Positions 32,486 through 42,490 of a DNA stretch of 64,000 nt are shown piece after piece. The notes under the pieces were generated by a model, which saw only the letters and a program-made list of their open reading frames with translations, made no database searches and was not told the DNA's origin. The position numbers were made by a program, and so were the translations under genes. The stretch lies in contig ML682014.1 of the NCBI GenBank assembly GCA_007922195.1, positions 2,404,011 through 2,468,010 on the forward strand, written 5' to 3'. The first letter of the stretch is position 1. The number at the start of each line of letters is the position of its first letter. The DNA comes from Podocnemis expansa (Eukaryota; Chordata; Testudines; Podocnemididae).

Positions 32486-35398
32486 GTCCACAGAATGAGT
32501 GTGGAAGGTGGAGAATACAAACAATATTACATACCAGTCAAATGCTTTTTACAATCCTATTAATAGAGATGCACTTTGAATTCTTCTGCCGTGACTGAGA
32601 AATAGCTGCTGCTCATCTCTTTAGAGGCACTAATGGGGATTCACTGTAAATGAGCAGCTTTCTTTTCAAATGTTGCAAACATCTGCCTGCTATGGAATAG
32701 CCATTTGGTATATGTCATATGATAGAAAGCATTCAAGTGCTCCCCCCCCCCCCCCCAAAAAGCTAGGCTCATGAATCAAATTCAGTCACATGACTAAGGG
32801 GAGGTCCTGAGCTGGCTTCTAGCCAGTGTCAGAAGCTGATGGGTGGAACAAACAGGGAATGAAAAGACTAATGTGACTAACGGATCTTAGAATTGTGATA
32901 CCCTTATTTGGATCTTCAGGAATGTAGGCTTTAGCAGTTCTGCAGCTCTACCAGCCTTTTGCCTCACACTGGAACTGTTTCTGACAAAGTAGAATCCTGC
33001 TGCTTTGTGGTAGGAAGGATAGAAAAAGAACATGGCCTGCATTTTGAAGGTAAATCTCTATCTGTTGCTTGAATGCATTGTTAAAAGGAGCCCCTTACTG
33101 CTCTGAGGCACAGATTCAATGTGGTCCTATTGCATCTTAATCTTCGCTGTCTCTTTGGGCATTGGTTTTGTTTGGCAAATGAATATGGAGAGAGATTGAA
33201 ACGGACAGCTGCGTTCTGCTTCCCTGTTCTGCCATTCTTTTCCTTGTTCCCTGCATTGTCAGAGCTGCAGGCTATTAGCTAGTGGAAAAGGGACTGTGTG
33301 CAGAGTAATAGGAAGGCAGGAAGGGGGTCCGCAGGGCTCTGTCGTGTCTGAGTTGACTTTCTTTAAGCTGAAATTCTCCAGGAGCTATAGCAGAAGGGAA
33401 ACAGACGTGCTACGCCCTGGACAAAATCAGGGAAGCTGTTTTCTTTCCTGAACTTGCAGCACTTACGTGCTTTAAAAAAAAGGTTGCAGTCTTACAAAAA
33501 CTGCACCAAGTTGCTCCTTAAGCACCCCCCCCCCCTGCATTTAGACAAGAACCATATGCTACTACATTTTGGAGTCAAACCGCTAGTTAGGGTCACCATT
33601 TTAAAGATTTTTCCCTTCATGCCAGGAGAAGTATGTTCATCTCTTGGGTGAACATTTTCCTGTCAGACACCCTCTTCCCAGCTGCTTCCTCCACTAAGAG
33701 AAAAGTATTCCTGAACAGCGTATTTTTGAAATTGGGTGACTCTCTCTCACTACAGAAGAATTGAATCATATCAGAGGAGGCAGAAGTGCATGCTGATAAA
33801 AAACAAGGAATTTTTGTTTCATTACATTATTTTCACCAGTAGGGAGTCACTATCAGAACACTCATTTTATATTCCAGGGTTTAAAGGTAAAGAAGCGGAT
33901 AGGTCTGATTCACCTGCAGTCTGCTGCCTTTTTCCATACCTATATTTTAAATACAGTTCAGCCAAGAAAATAAAACATGGTATGCAGGCTGATCTGCAAA
34001 TAACCCCTTATTTTCAATTTGATTAGTCCACTAACAAAGGATTGATAGTCTAAGTTTTGGGACAGCCTGATTAAGATCTGCAAAGTCAAAGCAAAACTTT
34101 AAAACATTCTTCAAATAACTTGTATCTTCAAGAACTAATCATATAATTGTTTTTCTCCTGCACTTTTTTCTTTAAAAAACAAACCAAACAGCCTTATTGT
34201 TCTTTTTTCCTGCCCCAGTGCCTCTGTAAAACTATGTGCCTCTGTCTGTTTGCTTCCATGCATGTGTAGCTTGTTGCAGTTTTTTTTGCAAACATGATGC
34301 AGGCTGCCTCGTGCAGAAGCCTTGCTGAACCATCTTCTGCTTGAAGTGTCCCAGAAACTAACTCCCAGGAGTAGGCGACACTGGAACAAGTGATTTGATA
34401 AATTAAGATATGGGACCTCTTGCAACTGGGCCAGGGATTCACAAAGATAAAAATAAGAATTTTGCTCTTTTGGCTACTGCTTTGGAACTTAAATGTCACT
34501 GGTGGTCATATCTGCCACCCATCCAAAATACATACACACACATTTTAGATCACTAATTTCACTACATTTTTCTAACTACTAGGAAAGTTTCTTCTGCAGA
34601 CATTTTCCTTCTGGCATAAAAGGTGAACAAGAAAACCCCTTTGCAGGAAGAGTCAAAGGTCTTTTTCTCCAGGAGGCAACGTTTTTCTCCTGCAGAGCAT
34701 CACTGTGCATCTTGTCTCTGCAGGGCCTTCTTCTGTAGACTGTTCAATATCATATAATTCTGCTTTTCCTAAATCCTTGAGTTCCACTGGACTCTGATCC
34801 TTTAAATTTAAATCAATAGGTACTACAGAACTGCTTGTGCTCTTTAACAGGCAGCTGCTCTAATTCTTAATCCTGTTAAAAGAGGCAGGTGTGAGGATAA
34901 AAAGTCAGGAAGATGTGATGATTAGGATTGTAGTAAAGCAGGGTTGATTCTTCCAGCCAGAAAAGCTACATGAATAACCTAAATGCCTAGGAAGATAAAT
35001 AATTCATTATTCTCTTCAATATATGGGTTTCTCATTCAACTCTCAAATAATGAACACTTTATCACATGGGTAGGACTTTTTTGTTACTTCCAGACCTAAC
35101 ACAAAAGGAAAAAACAGATACCATAAATGGACTTCACAGACTTTCTAAAACTCTTAACACGATGATGAGACTCAGAATATATACTAAACTCGAGCTTTTA
35201 CTCAGCTATACCCTTTTCCTGAATCTATAAACTTGTTAGCTACACATCTATCCTGCCCACACTCCCCCTTTTCCTTATAATGCCTTTTGGTTTTCATGTT
35301 ACATAGCTTTTCGCCTGGTCAGTGCTCTGATGTATGGAGGGGGTGGGGATAGAAAGGCTGCTTGCCCCTTGTGGGGTGGATTTTCAAAAAGAGCTGTA
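32486..35398. other. No gene recognised
   Basis: About 2.9 kb without a named repeat or gene. It contains C runs at 32742-32756 and 33525-33535. Relative freedom from identifiable repeats makes it a candidate unique region. No exon with convincing splice sites and domain was seen. Confidence 0.45.
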
Positions 35399-35605
35399 GA
35401 CAGGCAGAATAGTGAACTGAGAGCCGGGATGCCTATGTTCGAATGCCAGACAGCTGTGCTTCGGACTGTGACTTTGAGTAATTTAAAATAATTGACTGCC
35501 TCAGTTTGTAAGAAGGCTGGAGTAATATCTGCCTCACAGGAGTGTTGAGGGTTTGTTATAATCTGTAGAGTGCTTTGGGATCCTTTGATGCAACTTTCTG
35601 TCTAA
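35399..35605 (-). repeat. MIR SINE
   Basis: Antisense MIR: GTTCGAATGCCAGACAGCTG, GACTGTGACTTTGAGTAATT, ACTGCCTCAGTTTGTAAGAA, CTGCCTCACAGGAGTGTTGA, GAGTGCTTTGGGATCC. The order fits the reverse complement of the tRNA-related-to-core part of MIR. Confidence 0.75.
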
Positions 35606-37044
35606 ACACAAAGGAGCGGTGACTAATCCAAACTGGCCAGATTCTCTTATATTATAGAGTCCTCCCCTTTTACTGTCCATGCTATAGGTCAGGAGATACA
35701 CTGAATGCTAGAAATATGGAGCAAGTAATCTGATTGCTTCAGTGTGTATTTGCACTTTAAGGTGAGCGACCATCTTTTTGTTGTCTTTGCTTGTCCTGTC
35801 ACATCAGTTAAGAACTGGTAAGTTGCCTCTGCTGAGGATTTCTGTAACTTTATCTTTAGATCAGCAGTGGAAGATTCTGTCTCAGTTTAAACAACAAAAC
35901 TCACTCCACCTAGTGATCTGCCAGAGTCCATAATTACTGAGTTGTAAGGGAGAGTGCAAGGGGGCGGTGTGTGTGTGTGGGGGGGGGAGGAGTTACATTC
36001 GCAGAGCTAAACAAAAGCTATGGCAGACCCACAGTTCACTCACTTATGCCATTAGTTTATCTTGTTTAATTGTTACCATGGCACTCACATGCAACAGCAA
36101 AGATCACTGGGTAATATGATTGCCATTTAAAATAATTCACAATTGCCTGTAGTGAGGGCTGAGAAACCACAGCTTCTGCTATGTCAGATATTGGAAAATT
36201 TTGACTTTTTAAAGGTGGGCACTGTAAACAGACAAAGGGCATTACTTCAAATAAGCACCAATTTCTGCTTACTTTGAGAATGGTTGTCACTCGTGCTTGC
36301 CATGCATTGGAAAGTTCTACAGGAATGACTATACAAATGTTTACTATAGTTTATTTGTACTGTGTGTTGATATCTGCTATGGAGAATGTTGAGTTGTAGT
36401 ATTTTAAAGTAAGTTAAGCAACAATTTAACATGAAGATTAATCTTTAAATGTCTAAAAGTAGGCAGATGCTATATTTGCTGGTGATTGGAGGCGGGGAAA
36501 TCAGGAAGGTATATTGCGTTGATTAGGCTGTTCTTCTTCCCAAATGGTCTCTCTCCATGGGAGAGGCCTCTTTTGTTTTTTGGTCTTCATAGCACAATTT
36601 TTATTTTTTTAGTATATAGGGTTGATATGGAAGAGTGTCTTAACTATATCCCAGGTGTGGCAGGCCTGTGACCTGCTCTGGCTCTGGATAGCAAGGCAGA
36701 AAACAGCTAAATACAAAATCCAGAAAGAGGCCCTCCCCCCACTTATATGTGATACAGGTGCACATTTATGATACAGTGAGTAGAGGTTATTTCACTTCTG
36801 CTTTTTGATTGCTGGGAGATGGTGCTGGCTCAGCAGTTGGATGTGGGTATGAGAAGCCCGTCCCAAGTAAAATACCATATTTATAAATAATTTTTGTAGT
36901 TTCTGAGGACACCTCTTCTAAATGGTGCAATGACACCGTAAGCGCCAACCTTCCCAAATTACTCAGGTAGACTAAACAGATGGTCAATTAGGATTACTGA
37001 TAGATGTGTCTCTTCCTTTCAAAAAGTCAAATTTTGCATATTTT
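35606..37044. other. No gene recognised
   Basis: No identifiable gene or repeat. A short TG/GT/G-rich run lies at about 35966-35993. Confidence 0.4.
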
Positions 37045-37315
37045 GCCCTGGTATACATTATGAACCTATGGCAGTGTAAGCATGCTGCTCAGGTGTGCGT
37101 CTCTGAGCAATGCAGTTATGCTGGCCCAACTCCCAGTTTAAACAGTGCAGTCAGTGGGGGAGGGGGACTTTGCCTGTCATCATAGCTACCATCTCTTGAG
37201 GAGGTGGGAGTACCTGTGTTGGCATGAGAAGCTCTCCCATTTCTGCAAGTGGCAGCTTCACTAAGCATGGTCTTGTCCACAGTTACAGCATAGTAGTAGG
37301 GCCAAGCCCTTAAGA
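37045..37315. repeat. MITE, decayed (family of 58187)
   Basis: CTGAGCAATGCAGTTATGCT, CATAGCTACCATCTCTTGAG, GAGGTGGGAGTACCTGTGTT, GGCATGAGAAGCTCTCCCAT and CTTGTCCACAGTTACAG follow the internal order of a large MITE family of this kind of genome. The ends have decayed, and no TSD was read. Confidence 0.55.
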
Positions 37316-37784
37316 ATGTGCCTAACATGTTCAAGTGCTTTGCTGGGTCACCACTACTCCCAGTCTGATTGATTAAACCTATAGGCTGATTCTCCTCTTA
37401 ACCTAGACCCCCAACTCTTTGAGCAGGAACTGTCTTCTTACCACTTGTGTTCAGTGCCTGGTACAATGGGGTTTGTGGGGGCCTTTAGTCCCTATTATAA
37501 TACGAAGTATGCCAATAACTGCAGGCCAATGTTAAATCTGTACTTTGAGCTTGGCTTTTTTCTTTTAGCCCCATCTGTTGAACTGTCCAGCTTGGCATAA
37601 ACTTGTTTAAAGTGGGTGAAAAGATATGGTCAAAGTGTGTGACTCCTGGTGTCTTTGCCATTTGGAGGACAGCTGAGTGCCTCTCTAATTAGGAGCCTGA
37701 CTGCCCCTCTCATGACACACACTCTGCAAAGGAAGGCAAAAAACATTGCTCCTATTCTTGAAGTTCCTCATCTTCAAGCATGTG
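37316..37784. other. No gene recognised
   Basis: Unassigned spacer of about 470 bp between MITE remnants; no coding signal. Confidence 0.4.
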
Positions 37785-37830
37785 ACTAGTTAAATTGACT
37801 TAACTGAGCCCCCCAGTGTAGGCATAGCCC
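37785..37830. repeat. MITE right terminus
   Basis: AGTTAAATTGACTTAACTGA followed by CCCCCAGTGTAGGCATAGCC. The last word is the AGTGTAGACATAGCC terminus of the GGCTATGTCTACACT family. The left end was not found. Confidence 0.55.
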
Positions 37831-37854
37831 TTTTCAGCAGTACTGCTGCCTAGC

Positions 37855-38640
37855 CAGTTATTCCCCATTTTGTAGTTGTGCATTTGTTTTTTCCCTCTAA
37901 ATGGTGCACCTTGAGCTTGTCTTCATAGAAGATCATATATCTGATTTCTAACCAATTCCCCAATTTGTCAGGATTCTTTTAATCTTTAGTTCTGTCTTCC
38001 AGCATATCAGCAACTCCTGCTATCTCGGTCTTGCCCACAGATTTTATAATCACACTCTCCATTCTATTATCCTAGTCATTTTTAATGAAAATATTGAATA
38101 GTACTGGACACAAAATAGATCCTTGCAGGACCCCACTAATATGTCCCATCCCATTTGACAGGAAACCAAACTCTTTAGAGTATGTTGCCAAGTTCCAAAG
38201 GGGTAGTGGCTGTGTTAGTCTAGTTCAGCAAAACAAGCAAGGAAACCTGTGGCAGTTAAAAGACTAAAAAATTTATTATAAATGAATTTTAGTCCTTAAG
38301 TGCTAAAGGACTCCTTGCTTGTTTTTCTTTTGAGTATGGGCTGTCAACCAGTTTTGCATCCACCTTATAGTAATTAATCTAGACCATATTTTCCTGATTT
38401 TGCTTATGAGCATGTCATGTGGGACTCTGTGGAAAAGACTTACTAAAATCAAGATGTATTACACCTACAACTTCCTCCCAATCCTTTAGGCCAGTACTCC
38501 TGGAAGGCAATTAGGTTAGTCTGGCAAAATGTGTTTTTTGATCTTGATTATCCTATAGGTGATTACAAATTGACTGTTTAATCATTTGTTCCAGTATCTT
38601 TCCAGGTATTCAAGTTAGGCCAACCAGTGACTTCATGCTT
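37855..38640 (-). pseudogene. CR1 LINE RT remnant, split by PLE foldback
   Basis: Antisense CR1 RT sequence: TCCCCATTTTGTAGTTGTGC, AAATATTGAATAGTACTGGA, then GCATCCACCTTATAGTAATT, ATCAAGATGTATTACACC and CCAGTATCTTTCCAGGTATT, the last matching the RT region around the SIPGKI motif. It has no open frame. The copy is interrupted at 38194-38336 by a PLE foldback. The word GAGTATG on each side (near 38178 and 38333) may be the start of a diverged target duplication. Confidence 0.75.
38194..38336. repeat. PLE tail foldback in CR1
   Basis: Antisense tail: TTCCAAAGGGGTAGTGGCTG, TGTTAGTCTAGTTCAGCAAA, ACAAGCAAGG. After an AT turn (AAAAAATTTATTATAAATGA) comes the sense tail TTTTAGTCCTTAAGTGCTAA, AGGACTCCTTGCTTG, TTTTT. 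The two arms would pair over about 40 bp. The sense arm lacks the outermost AACTAGACTAACACGGC part, as in the other foldbacks. Confidence 0.8.
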
Positions 38641-38699
38641 TTATGCCTCTGTTGTAATTTTCCATGTCCCCATCCCCAACTAACATCTAGTTTTTATTA

Positions 38700-39095
38700 A
38701 GCATAAAAAAGGTGAATTTATCTGTGGGCTTTTGTGACCTACCACCTTTGAGCCCCGTTTAAAGCCCTTTACTCTATCTAGGCAAATTGGTGTATAAAGA
38801 TGTTCTTCTCCATTCTTGGTCAGATGGATCCCATCTCTTTCCTGCAAACCTTCCTTTCTGTGGTCGGGGAAGCCAGAGTCCTCCTGTCAACATCATCTGA
38901 ATAGCTATGTACATCCCTACATTAGCCCTTATCCTTGTCCAAGAGGATGGATGATAAAACTGCTTGCCCCTTTCACCCTAACTCTCAGAATACTGTAGTC
39001 ACTGCTAATCAGCTTAAGGTCACTAGTGTCTATGAGGATAAGCAGTATGGGTCACTTATCAGAGGGGCAGATAAGTCTCAGCATCCTTCCCTGAA
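38700..39095 (-). pseudogene. CR1-type ORF1 esterase-like remnant
   Basis: On the minus strand the sequence passes a region like VxSDYxxLxxR (about 39005-39025). It then reaches RDGIHLTKNG-like codons (about 38825-38860), corresponding to the final catalytic block of SGNH-hydrolase domains found in some CR1 ORF1 proteins. It lies 5' of the RT remnant on the same strand, so both may belong to one internally deleted LINE. It resembles the forward ORF1 part at 20905-21190. Confidence 0.6.
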
Positions 39096-39099
39096 TAAG

Positions 39100-39236
39100 C
39101 TACGGTGGTGTAAGGTATTTTACACCAGAAAATCTGTATCCACCCTAGGAGTTGTACTGGTATAACTGTTTTGATTACAATCACAGCTGTAACTAAATAA
39201 TTATACCATCACAAGAGCTATGAAGACCAGGCCTAA
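39100..39236. repeat. MITE right half
   Basis: TTGTACTGGTATAACTGTTT and AATTATACCATCACAAGAGC lead to TATGAAGACCAGGCCTAA, a variant of the AGTGTAGACCAGGCCTTA terminus. A matching left-type terminus, TTAGGCTATGTCTGCAGTAC, lies at about 39558 but opens in the wrong direction to be its partner, so it is another fragment. Confidence 0.5.
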
Positions 39237-40710
39237 TTATATCTAAAATATTGACAACTATTTTGCTAGAGCAAAAGCTTCTGGTGAGCAGTTGTAGAGC
39301 CTTGAAAATGATCTGTTGAGTCATTTCATCCATCCATAAGATGAGGGAAGTAGGGGCAGAGACAGAGATAAGAGAGAATCCAAGAGCAAACAAAACTCAG
39401 AGAAAGTTTTGACTGAGGAGCAGGGCTTTTGGTTGGTTGGTTTATTTTGTTCCCATTAAAAACAAATGCTATTAAAAGGGGGTGAGGGTAAACTTTGCAT
39501 GGTTATGCAGTGCCTGTGATATATTGAGATGGCATGGGGACAACCATGAAGAAAATCTTAGGCTATGTCTGCAGTACAGATTACCACCTCTTGTGGGGCA
39601 GGATTTAACTACATTGATGTGGGAAAAAGTCATAGTAGCTTCTCTTCATTGCAGATGTGCTGTTCGTGTGTTTTGAGGGTAGACCTACCCTCACTAACAG
39701 TTAAATGAAATGGGTAGCTCCTTATGAATGACAACATTTTCATTGCATTAAAAATAGGTGGTTGAATCCTAGCATATTCAACAAAAAATCAAGGTGTTGA
39801 CTGGGAGACTTTGCTTCAAAAGCAGTTGGAAGTCACTAGAGAAAATTGGTTACTTCATGGGCACAGCAGTTTGTGAAGAAGGGATGCAGAGTAAAAGATT
39901 TATACTCCCTCTTTTCTTCTTTTTAATGACACTTTCCTTGCATGTTGATACAGTATAGAAACAGGAGTCTTGAGTTTCTTCTTTATAATTCCCTTTGATA
40001 GCTTACATAAATGCTGTGGAAAGCCTGGCAGATTTATAGCAAAGGAATGTCCTGGTGAGCTGGTCTAAGATGAGATTTCGTTCCCCAGTGATTGGTGTTT
40101 AAATCTCAATATGAAAAACTAGAAACAAAACTTTGTTAGTTTCTTGCTATTTCTCAATCTTTTCCTTACCAGTAGTTTTATCTCCTCCATCTCTATAGTA
40201 TATTCAGATTTAAGAGCATTTCATTATCAAAATGATGGGGTAATATAGCATTAAGGGTGTGTTTTATTGGCTCATTAATATACACTTTAGCAGCATTGTG
40301 AAGCCACTCAAGGCATGCATTAATGGACCATTAAAAGTCACACCTGGGAGTATTTTAATAATAACCATAACACTTTTGTGGTGTGTGTGACTATGAAAAT
40401 AGGTGCTTTTGCTTCCAGTGTGCTGCACCTTTAAACTTCTAAGAACTCTGCCTCTCTGCACAGCTTTGCTGCTTCAACTATTCTGGTTTAGTTAGTGCAA
40501 ACGCCTTTACTGTGGTTCCAGTTATACTAATATAAAAGTGCTTAATGATTTTATTCATTCTGGTTCAGAAAATGAAATAAGCCACTATAACTGTACCCTA
40601 GCTGAAATTACGAGTATAACTATGTTATTTATGTGTAATGGGTACAGTTGTACTAATATAACTTACCTCCCACCCCTTCGCAACACACCTTTGTGACCCG
40701 ACAGTGGTTG
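39237..40710. other. No gene; MITE fragments
   Basis: No gene. A MITE left end lies at about 39558 (TTAGGCTATGTCTGCAGTAC). Between 40495 and 40670 several TATACTAATATAA / TATAACTGTACC words resemble MITE interior sequence. Nothing can be delimited. Confidence 0.4.
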
Positions 40711-41106
40711 AGAATTGCTGCTCTACAGGAGGTATGTCACAGAAAATTGGCAGCTCAGCTTGGAGCCAGCTTGGGGATCCTGGTGCCTGCTGCTCTCTGC
40801 TGCCCTCAACAGCTTGCTTCTGCTGCACAGCACAAGCAGCAGCCAGAGCTAGATGCGTCAAGGGACTTATGGCCTGCAACCCAGAGTTTTGGGGAGGGGG
40901 CAGCACCAGCCCCATCAAGCCAGACCACCAGGGCATCAGCCTGCATTGGCTTGACTCTGCCTCCCACCTAGGTCCTGGAGCACTGCATCTGCCAGAGTGA
41001 TGCAGCCTCCCAAGCGCCACCGCCACATTGTTGTGTGTCACGCGGAGGATCATCATCTGTCAGGTGTGTTGCAATGGAAAAAAGGTTGAGAACCACTGCT
41101 CTAGAG
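40711..41106. mobile_element. Two hAT right ends with matching flanks
   Basis: Two sequences of the hAT right-end type occur: GGTTGAGAATTGCTG, followed by CTCTACAG (40721-40728), and GGTTGAGAACCACTG, followed by CTCTAGAG (41099-41106). The following 8-mers match at 7 of 8. The stretch between them (40729-41098, GC-rich) could be an element with a destroyed left terminus inserted next to an older end, or a local duplication. No clear CAGTGGTTCTCAACC left end is present. Confidence 0.5.
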
Positions 41107-41307
41107 TAGCCTGCACTTATGCTTTTTATATGGAGTAGAAGCACGTTACCCTCTTTCAACGGTGAGGTCAAAGAGAGACTGAGTGATTCCCTGCAAAACC
41201 CTTTGTCCTACAGGAGTGGCCTTGGGCTTGGAGAACTGGTCAAAAAACTTCCATTTTTAATAGATAATTGCTTTGTGATCAAAATGACTTTTGTGGCACT
41301 TTTAAAG

Positions 41308-41700
41308 ATGAGCAAGTCTGCCCACATATCTACACAACAGACACCTTCATAGGTCCTAATCAAGCCTGCTACTCCATCAAAGGCTCATTTATCTGCTCAT
41401 CTACTAATGTGGTCTATGCCATCATGTGCAAGAAATGCCCCTACACCTTATATATTGGACAAACAGGATGATCGCTCCGTAAGAGACTGAATGAGCACAG
41501 AGCTGATATCTTCCTAATCACTCGATGATGGATTTGTTAATGACTGTCGTTAGAGATGTAGCTGGGACATCAAGACTTCAAAGAGAAACAGCTGAACTCA
41601 AATTAATATGCAAGCTAAATTCTGTGAAAGCAGGACTCAATCGAGACTATGGGTTCTTTTCCCATTACAAAGGGTAATTTGACTTCAGGCTTCCCATGGT
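41308..41700 (+). pseudogene. PLE GIY-YIG endonuclease fragment (copy 2)
   Basis: Reads CPHIYTTDTFIGPNQACYSI, then VVYAIMCKKCPYTLYIGQTG, then a TGA at 41469-41471. The first copy has CGA (Arg) at that codon, so the stop is a CpG-to-TpG change. The YIG tyrosine that copy 1 lost is kept here. Compared with copy 1, 43 bp (24082-24124 there) are missing at the junction 41510/41511, with ATC on both sides of the lost segment. The rest (ETAELKLICKLNSVKAGLNR) is readable out of phase. Confidence 0.9.
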
Positions 41701-41809
41701 TTGAGCCTGAAAACTGCTCTGATTTGCTGTTACTTTAAGACCTGATCCTATGTTTTACACCCCCTTGCATTTAGTTTCATTCCTTTCTGTAAGTTCACCC
41801 ATCTTCGAA

Positions 41810-41850
41810 GCATCTGAGGAAGTGGGATCTTCTCCCACGAAAGCTCATGC
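41810..41850 (+). ncRNA. Hammerhead-ribozyme-like motif, copy 2
   Basis: Parses as GCAT, CTGAGGAA, GTGGG, ATCTTCT, CCCAC, GAAA, GCTC, ATGC. The hairpin stem GTGGG/CCCAC is fully Watson-Crick here, while copy 1 has a G-T pair at one position. The core box differs from copy 1 by one base (CTGAGGAA against CTGAAGAA), at the variable seventh... position region of the hammerhead core or next to it. The outer helix GCAT/ATGC is kept. It lies in the PLE 3' region before the tail. Confidence 0.6.
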
Positions 41851-42329
41851 AAAAAATAAATCTGTTAGTCTTAAAGTGCCACACAACTGCTTGTTGTTTT
41901 TTTGTCTTGTGATCAAAGTGACTTTTGTGAGGAAATAAAATTCACTTATTCCCCCCCCACTACCCTCTTTTGATTCCCTCAGAGGGTAAAATGTTAAAAA
42001 AACAAAAACAAAAAATAAGACTATATTTCCCCTCACAGCAGTGCCCTGCCAAGAAGGAAAAAAATACATCATTTTTGGGGGGGAAAGAGGGGAGAGAAAA
42101 TGTCATTGAAAACTTTGAATGAGACAAAAGTCAACTCATTTGAAGTGTTTTGTGACAAAACCTTGTTTCATTTAGCTTTAGCTGGGTGTTAAACCAAGAG
42201 TTGTTCCCTACCTTTCCCGCTGATGCTACAGTGCGGCTAATACCAAGGATTCATATCTCTGCATCAGGAGGCAGGCAGCTATCATTCTGCTTCCTGTCAT
42301 TTTACAAGTAAAATAGTTAGCCACAGATT

Positions 42330-42490
42330 TATGTTGGTATAACTGTGTTGTTCAGGCATGTGGATTTCCCTCAACAATGGAGTTACATCAACCAACCCCC
42401 TTCATAGAAAAGGCACAGTGTTAGCAGGATGTCTCCTGTTGACATAGTGCCTCTTGGGGTAGGCTAACTATGCCAAGTTGCTAGTGATTT
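42330..42490. repeat. MITE fragment
   Basis: TTGGTATAACTGTGTTGTTC, GGAGTTACATCAACCAACCC, CTGTTGACATAGTGCCTCTT and TAACTATGCC follow the interior pattern of the MITE family at 58187. Another terminus, CTAGTGTAGACCTGGCCTTA, lies at 42800-42819. Confidence 0.5.

Larger units (their letters stand above)
41273..41929 (+). mobile_element. PLE copy 2 with 23-bp target duplication
   Basis: The element body is 41296-41906 (611 bp). It is bracketed by direct repeats at 41273-41295 and 41907-41929 (TTGTGATCAAA...TGACTTTTGTG), identical at 22 of 23 positions. The 5' end begins with GCACTTTTAAAGAT, a piece of antisense PLE tail, followed by the coding region from CAAGTCTGCCCACATATC. The 3' end stops in the sense tail at CTTGTTG and T-rich sequence, lacking the outer AACTAGACTAACACGGC part. 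This shows the family's insertion structure: an antisense tail scrap, a truncated body, a sense tail and a long TSD. Confidence 0.9.

Noticed and set aside
31396..32498. Plus-strand open frames over the CR1 copy
   Set aside because: They are antisense shadows of the CR1 RT and endonuclease frames on the minus strand.
35420..35450. tRNA gene suggested by GTTCGAATGCC
   Set aside because: The box is part of an antisense MIR, a tRNA-derived SINE; no cloverleaf can be formed from the surroundings.
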